A stretch of 64,000 bases of DNA from Bacillota bacterium (GTDB lineage Bacteria; Bacillota; Clostridia; Peptostreptococcales; Anaerovoracaceae), in the NCBI GenBank assembly GCA_017437745.1, contig JAFRYI010000010.1, positions 62,001 through 126,000 on the forward strand, read 5' to 3'. Numbering within the stretch: the stretch's first letter is position 1; the number at the start of each line of letters is the position of its first letter. The notes beneath the pieces were generated by a model. It made no database searches, was not told the DNA's origin, and saw only the letters and a list, made by a program, of their open reading frames with translations. Position numbers and translations under genes: made by a program. Shown here piece after piece: positions 1 to 8,333 of this stretch.

Positions 1-320
1 TTTGTGTTGTCGTCCGATACGAGCACGCAGGGATTGCATATGTTCTGCAGTTCCATCCATCCGCGCTTGTCGGAAGGATCCGCCATGTAGGCGTCGTAGG
101 CGTCCAGGAACTTCTTAACGTGATCCGGTCCGTCGTAGCGGCCGCTTTCGGCTATCTCTATGCTGCAGTTCTTATCCTTTGCGAAGAGCGCGAACGCGTC
201 CGCGGGGCGCATCTTGCTAAGGCATTCGACGAATTTCGCCATGAGCATCTGGATCTCCGTTATGTCCGATGCCCTGCGCAGCCTTTTAAGCTGTTTTTCT
301 GTAAAAATGACGTCAGCCAT
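1..320 (-). CDS. SnoaL-like (NTF2-fold) protein, partial at window edge
   Basis: This is the N-terminal ~106 residues of a protein that runs off the left edge; it begins MADVIFTEKQLKRLRRASDI. The start is the ATG at 318-320, with AAGGAG eight bases upstream. It is a paralogue of the next gene upstream on the same strand: 'ASDITEIQMLMAKFVECLS' here matches 'TADIGEITMMLGRYVTLMD' there, and 'GRYDGPDHVKKFLDAY' matches 'GTYEGPEHVKAFMEDF'. SnoaL/NTF2-like folds form a small alpha-beta cone that can be an enzyme (isomerase, dehydratase, cyclase) or a binding protein, and nothing here fixes the substrate. The 67-base gap to the neighbour suggests one transcript. The fold assignment rests on the paralogue and is moderate. 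Confidence 0.72.
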   Translation of the reverse strand, partial: MADVIFTEKQLKRLRRASDITEIQMLMAKFVECLSKMRPADAFALFAKDKNCSIEIAESGRYDGPDHVKKFLDAYDAYMADPSDKRGWMELQNICNPCVLVSDDNT

Positions 321-387
321 TGTCGCTTCTCCTTATAAATCTTTTTTATATCAGTACCGATTTTCTTATAAGATCTGTGAGAATCTT

Positions 388-1056
388 TTAGAACGATCCG
401 TCCTCCGGGAGGTACGGACCCCAGTTGTACAGGCCGTCCTTAACGTAGACCTGATCGGGATGATATACGTAGAAGCGGGGCTTTCTATCCGGCTTGAGCG
501 CCCAGAACGGCGCCTCGCGGTAGCATTCCTGCTGCGTTACCCAGCCTTTGTGATATTCCGTAGTGAAGTAGGTGAGCTGGTGGAAATGCAGTATCTTCCA
601 ACCTTCGTCCGTTCTGATCAGCTCCCAGAGCATCTTTCCGCCCTGCCAGAACGCCGTAAGCGTCCTTTCCGCCGACCATTCCGGTTCCGGGGTAGCCTGC
701 TTGGCCTTGGGAGAGATCATGCTCCACATGGCCCTGGCTCTGCTGCCGTCCTTGCTGAAAACGATCTGCGGGGTAGCAAGATCGTGGAAGTCCAGCCAGC
801 CTCTCTTGGTCCGCCAGTCCTGAAGACGGGCGGCAAAGTCTTCCATGAATGCCTTTACGTGCTCCGGCCCCTCGTAGGTGCCGCAGGTATCGTATTCCAC
901 GCTCACTTCCGGATGATCCTTGGCAAAGAGCTCTTCGTATACGCTCTTCGCGTCCAGTTCATCCATAAGAGTAACGTACCTTCCGAGCATCATGGTGATC
1001 TCACCTATGTCCGCTGTCTTCTGGAACCTGGCTAATTCTTTGTTGTCCAAGTTCAT
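388..1056 (-). CDS. SnoaL-like (NTF2-fold) protein
   Basis: A complete 222-residue soluble protein with no signal peptide or membrane segment. The start ATG (1054-1056) follows GGAGG by eight bases. The N-terminal part (residues ~14-140) has the SnoaL-like pattern: an opening helix with 'EITMMLGRYVTLMDELDA', the 'GTYEGPEHVKAFMEDF' segment, and a strand-rich half with 'SRARAMWSMISP' and 'GWKILHFHQLTYFTTEYHKGW'. The C-terminal ~60 residues, rich in Trp, Tyr and Pro, resemble the tail of SnoaL-like proteins found in anaerobes. It is followed on the same strand by a paralogue cut by the window edge, and a LysR gene is divergent upstream. The LysR regulator may control the pair, but that is inference. 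Substrate unknown. Confidence 0.8.
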   Translation of the reverse strand: MNLDNKELARFQKTADIGEITMMLGRYVTLMDELDAKSVYEELFAKDHPEVSVEYDTCGTYEGPEHVKAFMEDFAARLQDWRTKRGWLDFHDLATPQIVFSKDGSRARAMWSMISPKAKQATPEPEWSAERTLTAFWQGGKMLWELIRTDEGWKILHFHQLTYFTTEYHKGWVTQQECYREAPFWALKPDRKPRFYVYHPDQVYVKDGLYNWGPYLPEDGSF

Positions 1057-1232
1057 TGATAGTTCCTCCGTCTGCTTGTTACTGGATTGTCAATTACATT
1101 CTATTTATGTTTTGGACAAGTGGGTAATTATTTATTTAGAGGGTTATAAGTTCTGTTTATAACTTTTTTGTCTGCCCGGGTTTATTTATTATTATGTTTT
1201 TTGTATACTTAACACATCAGGAGGCATTTCAG

Positions 1233-2165
1233 ATGCAGATAGAACAACTTAGATACTTCCAGAAAGTCGCGGAATGCGGATCCATGAACAAGGCCGCCAA
1301 AGAGCTTTTCTGCACGCAGCCTGCCATTTCCGCAGCCATAAAAGCAATAGAAAAAGAGCTTGGCATGCCCATAATGGAGAGGACAGCCAACGGTATAGAG
1401 ATCACTCCGTTCGGCAAGATAGTGCTTCAGGACACCAACCTTATTCTTGGCTATGTGGAAAGATGGAAGGACATTTCTGTCAACCAGCAGCAGAACCAGA
1501 GCATAACGCTTTCGCTGACCGGTACCAGTCCGCCCTACACCTTCGTGGACTTCATAATGATGATGCGCCGCACCCATCCGACCATAAACATAAAACTGGA
1601 GTTCTCGCCGTCGCACAGGGGCCACATTTCGTTCGCCCGCGACCAGGACTTCCGTTTCGGCATATCCTACCGCGTGCCCGCCCACATGAGGGACACCAAG
1701 CGCTTCGCCAAGGAACACGGCATGAGGATAGCGATACTGGACCGCGACGAGTTCTGCATATTCTGCAACTCCGAAGACGAGCTTACGAAGCTTAACCGCG
1801 ACCCGGTGCTGGAGGATCTCCGCAACCGCGAGGTCCTGCTGTACCAGGATCCTAAGATGTTCCCGTACTTCGAGACGCTTAAGAAAGTCAACTGCAAGAT
1901 AGGTCCGCAGATGTGGTGGGAGGAGACCATGATGCTTGCGATAGCGTCCAGGCCCGATTCCATAGCGTTAAGACCGCGCCACATGGCCGGGAAGAGCGCA
2001 TTCATAAGGAACGGACAGATATCGGTGCTTCCGCCGATAACGGACTTCTCCATGCCGGTCTACCTATTATTTATTTATCCTTCCCAGGACAGGCTTTCGC
2101 CGGCGGAGGAATTATTCATGGAAGAGTTCAGGAAGTTCGTCCCCAGTTTCGAGGTGGTGGACTGA
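1233..2165 (+). CDS. LysR-family transcriptional regulator
   Basis: A 310-residue LysR-type regulator. The winged helix-turn-helix is at residues ~1-60 (MQIEQLRYFQKVAECGSMNK, then 'AAKELFCTQPAISAAIKAIE' and 'ELGMPIMERT'). A periplasmic-binding-like effector domain follows from ~90. I chose the ATG at 1233 because GGAGG lies eight bases before it and the LysR fold begins there; an upstream in-frame ATG at 1194 would add 13 residues without family support. The stop overlaps the ATG of the next gene by one base (TGATG), so the two are translationally coupled. It is divergent from the SnoaL-like pair, the usual layout for a LysR regulator and its target. The effector cannot be read from the sequence. 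Confidence 0.93.
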   Translation: MQIEQLRYFQKVAECGSMNKAAKELFCTQPAISAAIKAIEKELGMPIMERTANGIEITPFGKIVLQDTNLILGYVERWKDISVNQQQNQSITLSLTGTSPPYTFVDFIMMMRRTHPTINIKLEFSPSHRGHISFARDQDFRFGISYRVPAHMRDTKRFAKEHGMRIAILDRDEFCIFCNSEDELTKLNRDPVLEDLRNREVLLYQDPKMFPYFETLKKVNCKIGPQMWWEETMMLAIASRPDSIALRPRHMAGKSAFIRNGQISVLPPITDFSMPVYLLFIYPSQDRLSPAEELFMEEFRKFVPSFEVVD

Positions 2166-3130
2166 TGTTCAGAAGATTCAGATATTACGCGGAACACATT
2201 TTTACAGGAACGCACATAGACAGCCTGGACCCGGAGTATCCGCATCCCGGAGCGATAGCCATCCGCGATGGCTTTGTGGCCGCGGTGGACAGCGCAGAAG
2301 ACATAATGGTGACTAAAGGCAAGAAGACCCAGGTAACCGAGCTTGGCGACCTGGAGCTCAGACCCGGAAAGATACTTACGGACTGCCGCCTTTCCGACGA
2401 GATACTGGAAGGCTTCGAGATAAGCTCCGACAACGTGGAGCTGGACTATGAAGTGGTGTCCGAAAGGCTTAAGACCAGGCTGGAAGAACTGGCTGCGCAG
2501 GGATATACCAGCATATTCAACAACGCGGAGGATCCTGCCAAGGAGATAATCTGCAGGGAGCTGGTAACGGATCTCCATAACGCGGGCAAACTGCCCCTGA
2601 GGTACTTCGGATCTTACAGACTTTCCTCTCCCATGAGGGCAAAGGTGGTGACGGATCTTCTGGACACGCAGTGCAAAAGCTGCATCACTCTGGGCGGCCG
2701 CGTCAATTTCGACACGCTCTGCATAGATGTGCAGGACGATCCGCAGAAGAGCGGCTACATGTCCTCGGAGTATCTTATAGGCCTGATGCAGGCTGCCGCC
2801 GCTAAGGGCTACAGCGAAAGGATATACACTGCGTCCCGTAAGACGACGCTGTCGCTGCTGGAGACAATGGGCGACCTTGCGGCAAGCTACCCCAAATACG
2901 CTTTCGTGCTGATCTGCCCGGAGGAGATCAGTTCCAAGGAACGGGAAGACGCGCACGCGGAGGGCGTCATCATCCTTCCGCAGGAGCAGGCTACTGCCGG
3001 CGACGAACGGATAATCGGTAAAGGGTCATTCCTTGGCAAACTGATGCCGGGACGCATGGGCGACTTTACCATCTGGAATGACGGAGTTTGTCTGGAGACT
3101 TACATTTCCGGAAAAAAGGTCCGCGGGTAG
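2165..3130 (+). CDS. Amidohydrolase-like protein lacking the catalytic residues (YtcJ/Amidohydro_3 relative)
   Basis: A 321-residue protein whose plan follows YtcJ-type amidohydrolases. It has an N-terminal beta-sandwich start ('GAIAIRDGFVAAVDSAEDI'), a barrel, and a C-terminal closing segment ('GKLMPGRMGDFTIWND' then 'ETYISGKKV'). The metal-binding signature is missing. Where the family has 'PGFIDSHVH' this protein reads 'RPGKILTDCRLS'. Where the family has a His in 'HAIGD' it reads 'YTASRK', and the EH of the late barrel is 'CPEE'. At 321 residues it is also far shorter than the usual ~530. It is coupled to the LysR gene by a one-base overlap. Inference: a non-catalytic ligand sensor or partner of the regulator. 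The family resemblance is by eye. Confidence 0.6.
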   Translation: MFRRFRYYAEHIFTGTHIDSLDPEYPHPGAIAIRDGFVAAVDSAEDIMVTKGKKTQVTELGDLELRPGKILTDCRLSDEILEGFEISSDNVELDYEVVSERLKTRLEELAAQGYTSIFNNAEDPAKEIICRELVTDLHNAGKLPLRYFGSYRLSSPMRAKVVTDLLDTQCKSCITLGGRVNFDTLCIDVQDDPQKSGYMSSEYLIGLMQAAAAKGYSERIYTASRKTTLSLLETMGDLAASYPKYAFVLICPEEISSKEREDAHAEGVIILPQEQATAGDERIIGKGSFLGKLMPGRMGDFTIWNDGVCLETYISGKKVRG

Positions 3131-3162
3131 AAGTTTGATCGATCAACAGCATAACGGAATCT

Positions 3163-3200
3163 AAAAAGGACGGTCCTCCGCATGGCACGGAAGGCCGTCC
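3163..3200 (-). terminator. Rho-independent terminator
   Basis: GGACGG...CCGTCC with an inner TCCG/CGGA stem forms a strong hairpin between two convergent genes. On the minus strand it is followed by TTTTT, so it mainly ends the DUF1847 transcript. The plus-strand side has only GTTATTAT. Confidence 0.8.
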
Positions 3201-3230
3201 GTTATTATCCGGAAGATCTGATATTCTGGG

Positions 3231-3929
3231 CTATTTCTTCAAAAACGCGTAATACCCTGAATACAGCGCTGCCATGGGGTTGTTGCCCAGCAGGCGGTCC
3301 TTTACGGCCACCACGGTTACCGGGGCCTCGGAGTACTTTATGAACAGGGTGTCGTGGCCTACACACAGGCCGAACAGCAGGTTGAATTCCGTCTTTTCTT
3401 CGTTGAGTATCATGGCCTGGGCTATGGGGTTGCACAGGCTCTCGTGGGGGCGCCAGGGGGTCACCCAGTTCTCCTGCGGAATGTTCAGGGTGCGCTTGTC
3501 TATGCCGCCCACCTTGCAGGCAGCGGAGACCACCTCGAAACCGTGGCTGTCCAGTATCTTGCCCAGCGTGGCCGCCTCGGACGAAAGGCCCATGCAGAAC
3601 GCAAGGCCTATGCGCTTGTATCCCATGCGCTGACAGAACTCTATCGTCTCCTGGATGCGGCATTTGAGCGGCATGTTCTTTTCCGGGTTGAAGTCCGACA
3701 GGCGGTAGCACGAACCCTCCTGCAGGGCGGCTTCGCACGCGAAGCGGCGGATCTGCGGATCGTTGACGTATATGTCCCTGGCCTTTTCTATGATCTCCCT
3801 GTATTTCAGCGTGCTGCAGAAGGGCGGCGCTTTGCCGTCCGGGTTGTCGCAGACGCGGTCGGGGTTCTTGAACGGGCATTTTGCGCAGGTGCCGTAATCA
3901 GCGGTCTTTGCCGTATCCTTGTCGCTCAT
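3231..3929 (-). CDS. DUF1847 family metal-binding protein
   Basis: A 232-residue soluble protein with the N-terminal Cys cluster of DUF1847: 'CAKCPFKNPDRVCDN' at ~16-30, then a Cys in 'PPFCSTLKYREI'. Further Cys-containing blocks are 'KRIGLAFCMGLSSEAATLG', 'VSAACKVGGIDK' and 'LLFGLCVGHDTLFIKYS', which are typical of this family. DUF1847 proteins are predicted metal-binding proteins of anaerobes without a firm function. The gene stands alone, convergent with the amidohydrolase-like gene and ending in a clear terminator. The start ATG (3927-3929) is preceded by AAAGGAG. Confidence 0.85.
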   Translation of the reverse strand: MSDKDTAKTADYGTCAKCPFKNPDRVCDNPDGKAPPFCSTLKYREIIEKARDIYVNDPQIRRFACEAALQEGSCYRLSDFNPEKNMPLKCRIQETIEFCQRMGYKRIGLAFCMGLSSEAATLGKILDSHGFEVVSAACKVGGIDKRTLNIPQENWVTPWRPHESLCNPIAQAMILNEEKTEFNLLFGLCVGHDTLFIKYSEAPVTVVAVKDRLLGNNPMAALYSGYYAFLKK

Positions 3930-4105
3930 GGGTATCTCCTTTGCGGTTGGATCTCTGTCCGGCGGGCGTATTCCGGGCGGACCGGATCTTTTCCTTGATT
4001 ATACACGACAAGGACCTGTTTCTGTACTTTTTTCGGCATTTTATGTGCTGAAGGTAGTGAAACAGTGATTTTTAGTTCACAAAACAGGGTTTTCCGTCTT
4101 TTTTA

Positions 4106-4136
4106 TTGTACGGGCGCAAGGGAAATGTTATATAAT
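4106..4136 (+). promoter_or_regulatory. Probable sigma-A promoter
   Basis: A consensus TATAAT (4131-4136) lies in an AT-rich stretch with TTGTAC 19 bases upstream. It is 48 bases before the YkvA-like gene and is the only promoter-like site before the YkvA/DUF4230 pair. The spacing is longer than ideal, so the -35 box is uncertain. Confidence 0.5.
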
Positions 4137-4184
4137 GTAACTGTGAAAACGTTTTTCATCTGAGCATTTGAAAGGAGCACAGTA

Positions 4185-4634
4185 ATGAGCGATTTTAACT
4201 TCAACGACCTTAATCAGGACATAGAAAACGCGTACGAACAGGGCAAGGAGACAGCGGAAAAGCTGCTTAAGGATCCCGACAAGATGGAGCTGTTCCTGCA
4301 GCGCGCCGAGCAGGTGATGCAGAACATCCCGTTCATCGGCGACAAGCTTTCCATGCTTCCCGTAATGATCTCCTTCCTTAAGAGCTACATCAAGAACGAG
4401 TACCGCGAAGCACCGGTTACCGTGCCGGTATCCATCGTTGCCGCGCTGCTCTACCTGATCTCGCCCAAGGACATCGTTCCCGACAAGATCCCCGTGCTTG
4501 GAATCGTAGACGACATAGCCGTCATCTACCTGGCGTGGAAGTACGTTGCGGACGACATGGAGCTCTATCAGGACTGGCGCAAGGCTAACGGCCTGGAAGT
4601 CGTAGACTTCGAACAGGCTCCCGAGGCCGAATGA
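4185..4634 (+). CDS. YkvA-like (DUF1232) membrane protein
   Basis: A 149-residue protein. The DUF1232 signature lies at ~80-120: a hydrophobic stretch 'VPVSIVAALLYLISPKDIVP' followed by 'PVLGIVDDIAVIYLAWKYV'. This D-x-x-P/DD pattern is shared with YkvA-type proteins, whose role is unknown. The N-terminal 75 residues are charged and helical. The start has AAAGGAG upstream. A DUF4230 protein follows 36 bases later, probably on the same transcript. Such proteins are usually taken to be membrane-associated, and the hydrophobic region here could form one or two membrane helices. Confidence 0.85.
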   Translation: MSDFNFNDLNQDIENAYEQGKETAEKLLKDPDKMELFLQRAEQVMQNIPFIGDKLSMLPVMISFLKSYIKNEYREAPVTVPVSIVAALLYLISPKDIVPDKIPVLGIVDDIAVIYLAWKYVADDMELYQDWRKANGLEVVDFEQAPEAE

Positions 4635-4670
4635 TTCGGACGGATGCGCATCCGCTGAAAGGAGCTTAAC

Positions 4671-5273
4671 ATGAAAAAAGTGCTTGCCGGCGTTATCGCC
4701 GCGATAATTCTGCTGGGCGCAGGCTTCGGAATAGGCTATTATCTAGGCCGCAACCACAAGCCGCTGGTCGCCAAGACCGATCCGCTGGTGATCCAGAAGG
4801 AGATCGAAGGCAAGATGCAGGAGATAAGCGACCTCGCAACCTACAAGTACGCTTACACCAACACCGCCTCGCAGGAGAGCAACCTTAAGATAAAGAACTG
4901 GAACATTCCGTTCACCACCAAGCGCTTCATCGTTAAATACGACGGCGAGATAAAGGCCGGCGTGGACCTCAGCAAGGTGACCATACACGTGGCGGAGGAC
5001 AACACCATAACGATAACGATGCCGAAGGCCGCCATACTGTCGCACACCATAGACGAGAGCTCGCTGGAGATCCTGGACGAAACGAAGAACATCTTCAACC
5101 GCATCCAGATAGAGGATTACAACACCTTCCAGACGGAGCAGAAGAAGATATGCGAGGAATACGCGCTGGAGCGCGGACTGCTCGACAAGGCCTACGACAA
5201 CGCCAGGAAGGTGGTCTCCGAAATGGTACAGACCGTGCCGGACGCCGCGGACTACAAGATCATATTCAAATGA
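4671..5273 (+). CDS. DUF4230 domain protein, membrane-anchored
   Basis: A 200-residue protein with one N-terminal membrane helix (residues ~5-26, 'VLAGVIAAIILLGAGFGIGY') and an extracytoplasmic DUF4230 domain. The family pattern is visible as 'SDLATYKYAYTNTA', 'TKRFIVKYDGEIKAGVDLSK' and 'ITITMPKAAILSHTID', followed by a C-terminal helix. DUF4230 proteins are widespread single-pass proteins of unknown role with a band-like strand arrangement. The start (AAAGGAG, seven bases) is clear. It follows the YkvA-like gene closely and precedes a cupin-type regulator by 57 bases. Confidence 0.85.
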   Translation: MKKVLAGVIAAIILLGAGFGIGYYLGRNHKPLVAKTDPLVIQKEIEGKMQEISDLATYKYAYTNTASQESNLKIKNWNIPFTTKRFIVKYDGEIKAGVDLSKVTIHVAEDNTITITMPKAAILSHTIDESSLEILDETKNIFNRIQIEDYNTFQTEQKKICEEYALERGLLDKAYDNARKVVSEMVQTVPDAADYKIIFK

Positions 5274-5296
5274 TCTGCCGGATCGCCCGAGAGTCT

Positions 5297-5315
5297 GGAA
5301 CTGAAAAACAGTTGC
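5297..5315. repeat. 19-base palindrome, family GCAACTG-N5-CAGTTGC
   Basis: Reads GGAACTG-AAAAA-CAGTTGC. It lies between the DUF4230 gene and the XRE-cupin gene, just upstream of the latter's ribosome site. One member of the dispersed family described in the findings. Confidence 0.7.
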
Positions 5316-5330
5316 TAAAGGAAAACGATC

Positions 5331-5879
5331 ATGAACATTAACGAAGCGATAGCAAAGAACCTGAACGCCTTAAGAAAAGAACAGGGCATCAGCATAGGCA
5401 AGCTAGCCCGCTACACAGGGCTCAGCAAGGCCGCGATCTCGCAGATAGAACAGGGCGGCGGCAACCCCACGATCAACACGATAAGCAAGCTTGCTTCCGC
5501 GCTGCACGTGCCCTACACCAGGCTGCTGAACGCTAAGGATTCCACCGCAAACGCGGTATTCAAGGACGACGTGCCCACGTACGTTTCGCCGGACGGAAGC
5601 CTTAAGTCCCTTAACTACTACCCCTCCACGCCGGACCGCAACATTAAGGTATACGTGCTGGAGCTCGCTCCGGGATGCGCCCAGACCATAGAGAGCGCAC
5701 GTGACGCGGAGCGCTACGTGATCGTAAAGAGCGGTTCGCTGGTGATAGAGGTAGGCGAGTTCTCGTACTTCCTGATGGAGGGCGACGCCATATCCTTCGA
5801 CGCGTCTGAGGACTGCCTGATCAAAAATGAAGAAGCAGGGACAGCGTCCTGCTTCTGTGTAAACCTTTATAAGTTCTGA
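5331..5879 (+). CDS. XRE-family regulator with C-terminal cupin domain
   Basis: A 182-residue regulator. The helix-turn-helix is at ~5-62 ('LRKEQGISIGKLARYTGLSK', 'AAISQIEQGGGNPTINTISK'). A cupin barrel follows at ~105-180 ('IKVYVLELAPGCAQTIE', 'ERYVIVKSGSLVIEVGEFSY', 'EGDAISFDAS'). This is the usual single-cupin architecture of regulators for amino-acid, polyamine or sugar metabolism; the cupin binds the effector. It is followed by a strong terminator. The next gene, metA, is on the other strand, so its target is not evident from position. Confidence 0.92.
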   Translation: MNINEAIAKNLNALRKEQGISIGKLARYTGLSKAAISQIEQGGGNPTINTISKLASALHVPYTRLLNAKDSTANAVFKDDVPTYVSPDGSLKSLNYYPSTPDRNIKVYVLELAPGCAQTIESARDAERYVIVKSGSLVIEVGEFSYFLMEGDAISFDASEDCLIKNEEAGTASCFCVNLYKF

Positions 5880-5900
5880 GCTTATTTAAAAGCTTGCATA

Positions 5901-5934
5901 AAGCGCGGGCCCGCAAAGGTCCGCGCTTTTTTAT
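5901..5934 (+). terminator. Rho-independent terminator
   Basis: AAGCGCGG-(G)CC ... GG(T)CCGCGCTT followed by TTTTTTA, 22 bases after the XRE-cupin stop. Confidence 0.9.
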
Positions 5935-5959
5935 CGTCTTTATTCGCTTGACGTTTGTT

Positions 5960-5990
5960 CCGGCGGCCGCGCAAACGTTCAGGCCGCCGG
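5960..5990. repeat. Perfect inverted repeat after metA
   Basis: CCGGCGGCC at 5960-5968 and GGCCGCCGG at 5982-5990 are perfect 9-base arms with a 13-base loop. It sits just past the metA stop on the minus strand. It could act as a terminator but lacks a T-run there. Confidence 0.6.
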
Positions 5991-5999
5991 GCCATGCCG

Positions 6000-6950
6000 C
6001 TACGCCCTGTCCGGGAACGGATCGTGGTCCTGGAGTCCCTCGAGCTTGTCCAGTTCGTAGGGAGTCTCCTGGTATACGAAATAGTTCAGCCAGTTGCAGT
6101 ACAGCAGATTGGCGCCCGAGCGCCATGTGTTCAGCGGCTCTTTCGTATCGTCGTCATCCGGGAAGTAGTTGAACGGGACGTGAATGGGAAGACCCTGGTT
6201 CTTGTCGCGGAAGTACTCCGTCTTAAGAGTCTCCGTGTCGTACTCGGAGTGGCCGGTTATGAATATCTGGCGGCCGCCGTGGGTGGATATCGCGTAGACT
6301 CCCGCTATGTCGCTGGCCGCGAGTATCTTAAGACGCGGCTCCGCCTTTACCTGCTCCACGTCGATGGTGGTGTGGCGGGAATGCGGCACCATGAACACGT
6401 CGTCGAATCCGCGGAAGAGTATGGAACCCTTGTGGACGACCTTGTGAGGGAACACGCCGAACATCTTTTCCGGCAGCGGCAGCTTGCGGATGCCGTAATG
6501 ATAGTACAGGCCCGCCTGGGCACCCCAGCAGATGTGGTAGGTGCTGTAGACGTGGGTCTTGGACCACTCCATTATCTCGCAGAGCTCGTCCCAGTAGTCC
6601 ACCTGCTCGAAGTCCATCTGCTCCACCGGCGCGCCGGTTATCACCATGCCGTCGTACTTGTTGTCCCGGACCTGGTCGAAGGTCTTGTAGAAGGCCAGCA
6701 TGTGCTCCTGCGTGGTGTTCTTGGGCTCGTGGCTCACCCTCAGAAGTTCCATGTCGATCTGTATGGGGGTGTTGCCCAGAAGCCTTGCCAGCTGGGTCTC
6801 CGTTACGATCTTGGTGGGCATCAGGTTGAGTATCAGTATGCGCAGCGGCCTTATGTCCTGAGTGGTGGCGCGCTCCGTATCCATTACGAATATGTTCTCG
6901 TGCTGCAGCGTCTGGGACGCGGGCAGATCTTTGGGTATTCTGATAGGCAT
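6000..6950 (-). CDS. metA: Homoserine O-acyltransferase MetA, acetyl-CoA type predicted
   Basis: A 316-residue MetA-family enzyme that activates the homoserine hydroxyl in methionine synthesis. The nucleophile Cys is at ~141 in '[16 protein letters not shown]', and the His/Glu pair is in 'FITGHSEYD'. The residue known to set acyl specificity (Glu for acetyl-CoA, Gly for succinyl-CoA) falls in 'GAPVEQMDF' and is Glu, so the product should be O-acetylhomoserine. AAAGGAG precedes the start. It lies downstream of patB on the same strand with a 114-base gap, and the PatB/MalY enzyme can act in the same sulfur pathway. I saw no S-box or T-box leader in the gap, only a GCAAC/GTTGC palindrome. Confidence 0.96.
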   Translation of the reverse strand: MPIRIPKDLPASQTLQHENIFVMDTERATTQDIRPLRILILNLMPTKIVTETQLARLLGNTPIQIDMELLRVSHEPKNTTQEHMLAFYKTFDQVRDNKYDGMVITGAPVEQMDFEQVDYWDELCEIMEWSKTHVYSTYHICWGAQAGLYYHYGIRKLPLPEKMFGVFPHKVVHKGSILFRGFDDVFMVPHSRHTTIDVEQVKAEPRLKILAASDIAGVYAISTHGGRQIFITGHSEYDTETLKTEYFRDKNQGLPIHVPFNYFPDDDDTKEPLNTWRSGANLLYCNWLNYFVYQETPYELDKLEGLQDHDPFPDRA

Positions 6951-6986
6951 TGTGTTCTCCTTTGAAATCTGAAGGGTTGCGGGTTT

Positions 6987-7005
6987 GCAACTGATAATCG
7001 GTTGC
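6987..7005. repeat. 19-base palindrome, family GCAACTG-N5-CAGTTGC
   Basis: Reads GCAACTG-ATAAT-CGGTTGC, in the gap between patB and metA. See findings for the family. Confidence 0.7.
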
Positions 7006-7064
7006 GGTATATGCGGGGCTTACCGTTTGCCTTGGCTTTGAAGCCGCTCCGCAGCTGTCCGCTG

Positions 7065-8246
7065 TCAGCGAGCTTCCTTTTTCCAGGCTTCGGCGCCCTT
7101 GCGCATTCGCTCAAAGCCGTCCAGCGCCAGCGCTCTCGGACAGGCCAGATTGATCCGCAGGAACCCTTTCCCTGCCGCACCGTAGGCGCTGCCTGCGGAT
7201 ACGAACAGTCCGGCGTTCTTCCTTAAGAACTTCTGGAAGGCTGCGTCGTCCTCGGTAATGTCCCTTATGTCCAGCCAGCAAAGATACGTGGCATGGCCTT
7301 CTATCAGTTTGATCTCCGGTATGTTTGCTTCCAGGAATTCTCCCAGCAGACGCTTGTTCTCCGCTATGTAGGCGCACAGTTCCTTGAGCCAGGGCTCGCC
7401 CTTTCCGAAAGCCGCTATGGCGGCCGGCACCGCGAAGGCTCCGGGCTCGCCCACGTCGTCCGTGTTTATGCCCCTCCACACCTTGTGGCGGAGCTTCTCG
7501 TCCGCGGCGAACACCGCCGAAGTGTTTATCCCCGCCAGATTGAAGGTCTTTGTCGGAGATACGCAGGTAATGCTTATATCCCTGCAAAGCTCCGACACGG
7601 AAGCAAACGGCACGTATTCGAAGCCGGGGTCGCAGAGGTCGCAGTGGATCTCGTCGGAGATGACCGTTACGCCGTGCTTCGCTGCAAGTTCGCCCACCTT
7701 TGCCAGCTCCTCCCGGGTCCAGATGCGTCCGGAGGGGTTCTGCGGGTTGCACAGAAGCATCAGCGTGCACTGAGGATCCGCCAGCTTGGCGTCCAGATCC
7801 GCGAAGTCCATCTCGTAGCGGCCGTCCTTAAGCACCAGAGGACTTTCCAGAGGCACGCGTCCGTTGTTTTCTATGCAGTTCCAGAAGATGTTGTAGACCG
7901 GCGGCTGGACCAGGACCTTTTCCGCAGGCGTGGTAAGCTTGCGGACCATGCTGGAGATGGCCGGGACAACCCCCGTGCAGAAGACCAGCCACTCAGGATC
8001 GATCTTAAGCCCGTGGCGGCGTTCCCACCATCCGGAGTAGGCATTGCGCCATTCGTCCGGAAGATCCGTGTAGCCGTAGATCCCGTGACGGGCTCTTTCG
8101 ACTATCGCGGCCTCCACCTCCGGCGCGGTGCGGAAGTCCATGTCCGCCACCCACATCGGAAGATCGCCGTGCGCGTAGTCCCATTTTATGGCGTAAGTAC
8201 CGCTTCTGTCTGTTATAGTATCAAAATCGTACATTATAGTGTGCAA
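7065..8246 (-). CDS. patB: PatB/MalY-type PLP aminotransferase (cystathionine beta-lyase-like)
   Basis: A 393-residue fold-type I PLP enzyme of the MalY/PatB group. Family marks are 'LPMWVADMDFRTAPEV', 'YGYTDLP', 'CNPQNPSGRIWT', 'ISDEIHCDL', the PLP lysine at ~233 in 'SPTKTFNLAG', and the C-terminal Arg region 'GKGFLRINLACPR'. Members cleave cystathionine or related C-S bonds; metA downstream fits methionine metabolism. The start is either the TTG at 8246, spaced six bases after AAGG, or the ATG four codons later, where the usual family N-terminus (MYDFD) begins but no ribosome site is well placed. DUF3737 lies 87 bases upstream. Confidence 0.92.
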   Translation of the reverse strand: MHTIMYDFDTITDRSGTYAIKWDYAHGDLPMWVADMDFRTAPEVEAAIVERARHGIYGYTDLPDEWRNAYSGWWERRHGLKIDPEWLVFCTGVVPAISSMVRKLTTPAEKVLVQPPVYNIFWNCIENNGRVPLESPLVLKDGRYEMDFADLDAKLADPQCTLMLLCNPQNPSGRIWTREELAKVGELAAKHGVTVISDEIHCDLCDPGFEYVPFASVSELCRDISITCVSPTKTFNLAGINTSAVFAADEKLRHKVWRGINTDDVGEPGAFAVPAAIAAFGKGEPWLKELCAYIAENKRLLGEFLEANIPEIKLIEGHATYLCWLDIRDITEDDAAFQKFLRKNAGLFVSAGSAYGAAGKGFLRINLACPRALALDGFERMRKGAEAWKKEAR

Positions 8247-8333
8247 ATCGTGCCTTTTTGGCTTATTTACCCTTTAGCGCCCATTCGGCAGTTTATATGC
8301 TTTAAGCGTTTTCCGGCAGTATGCCGGTCCGCT

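Noticed and set aside
6951-7064. S-box, SAM-type or T-box leader before metA
   Set aside because: Only a short GCAAC/GTTGC palindrome and an ordinary ribosome site are seen; the gap is too short and lacks conserved cores.
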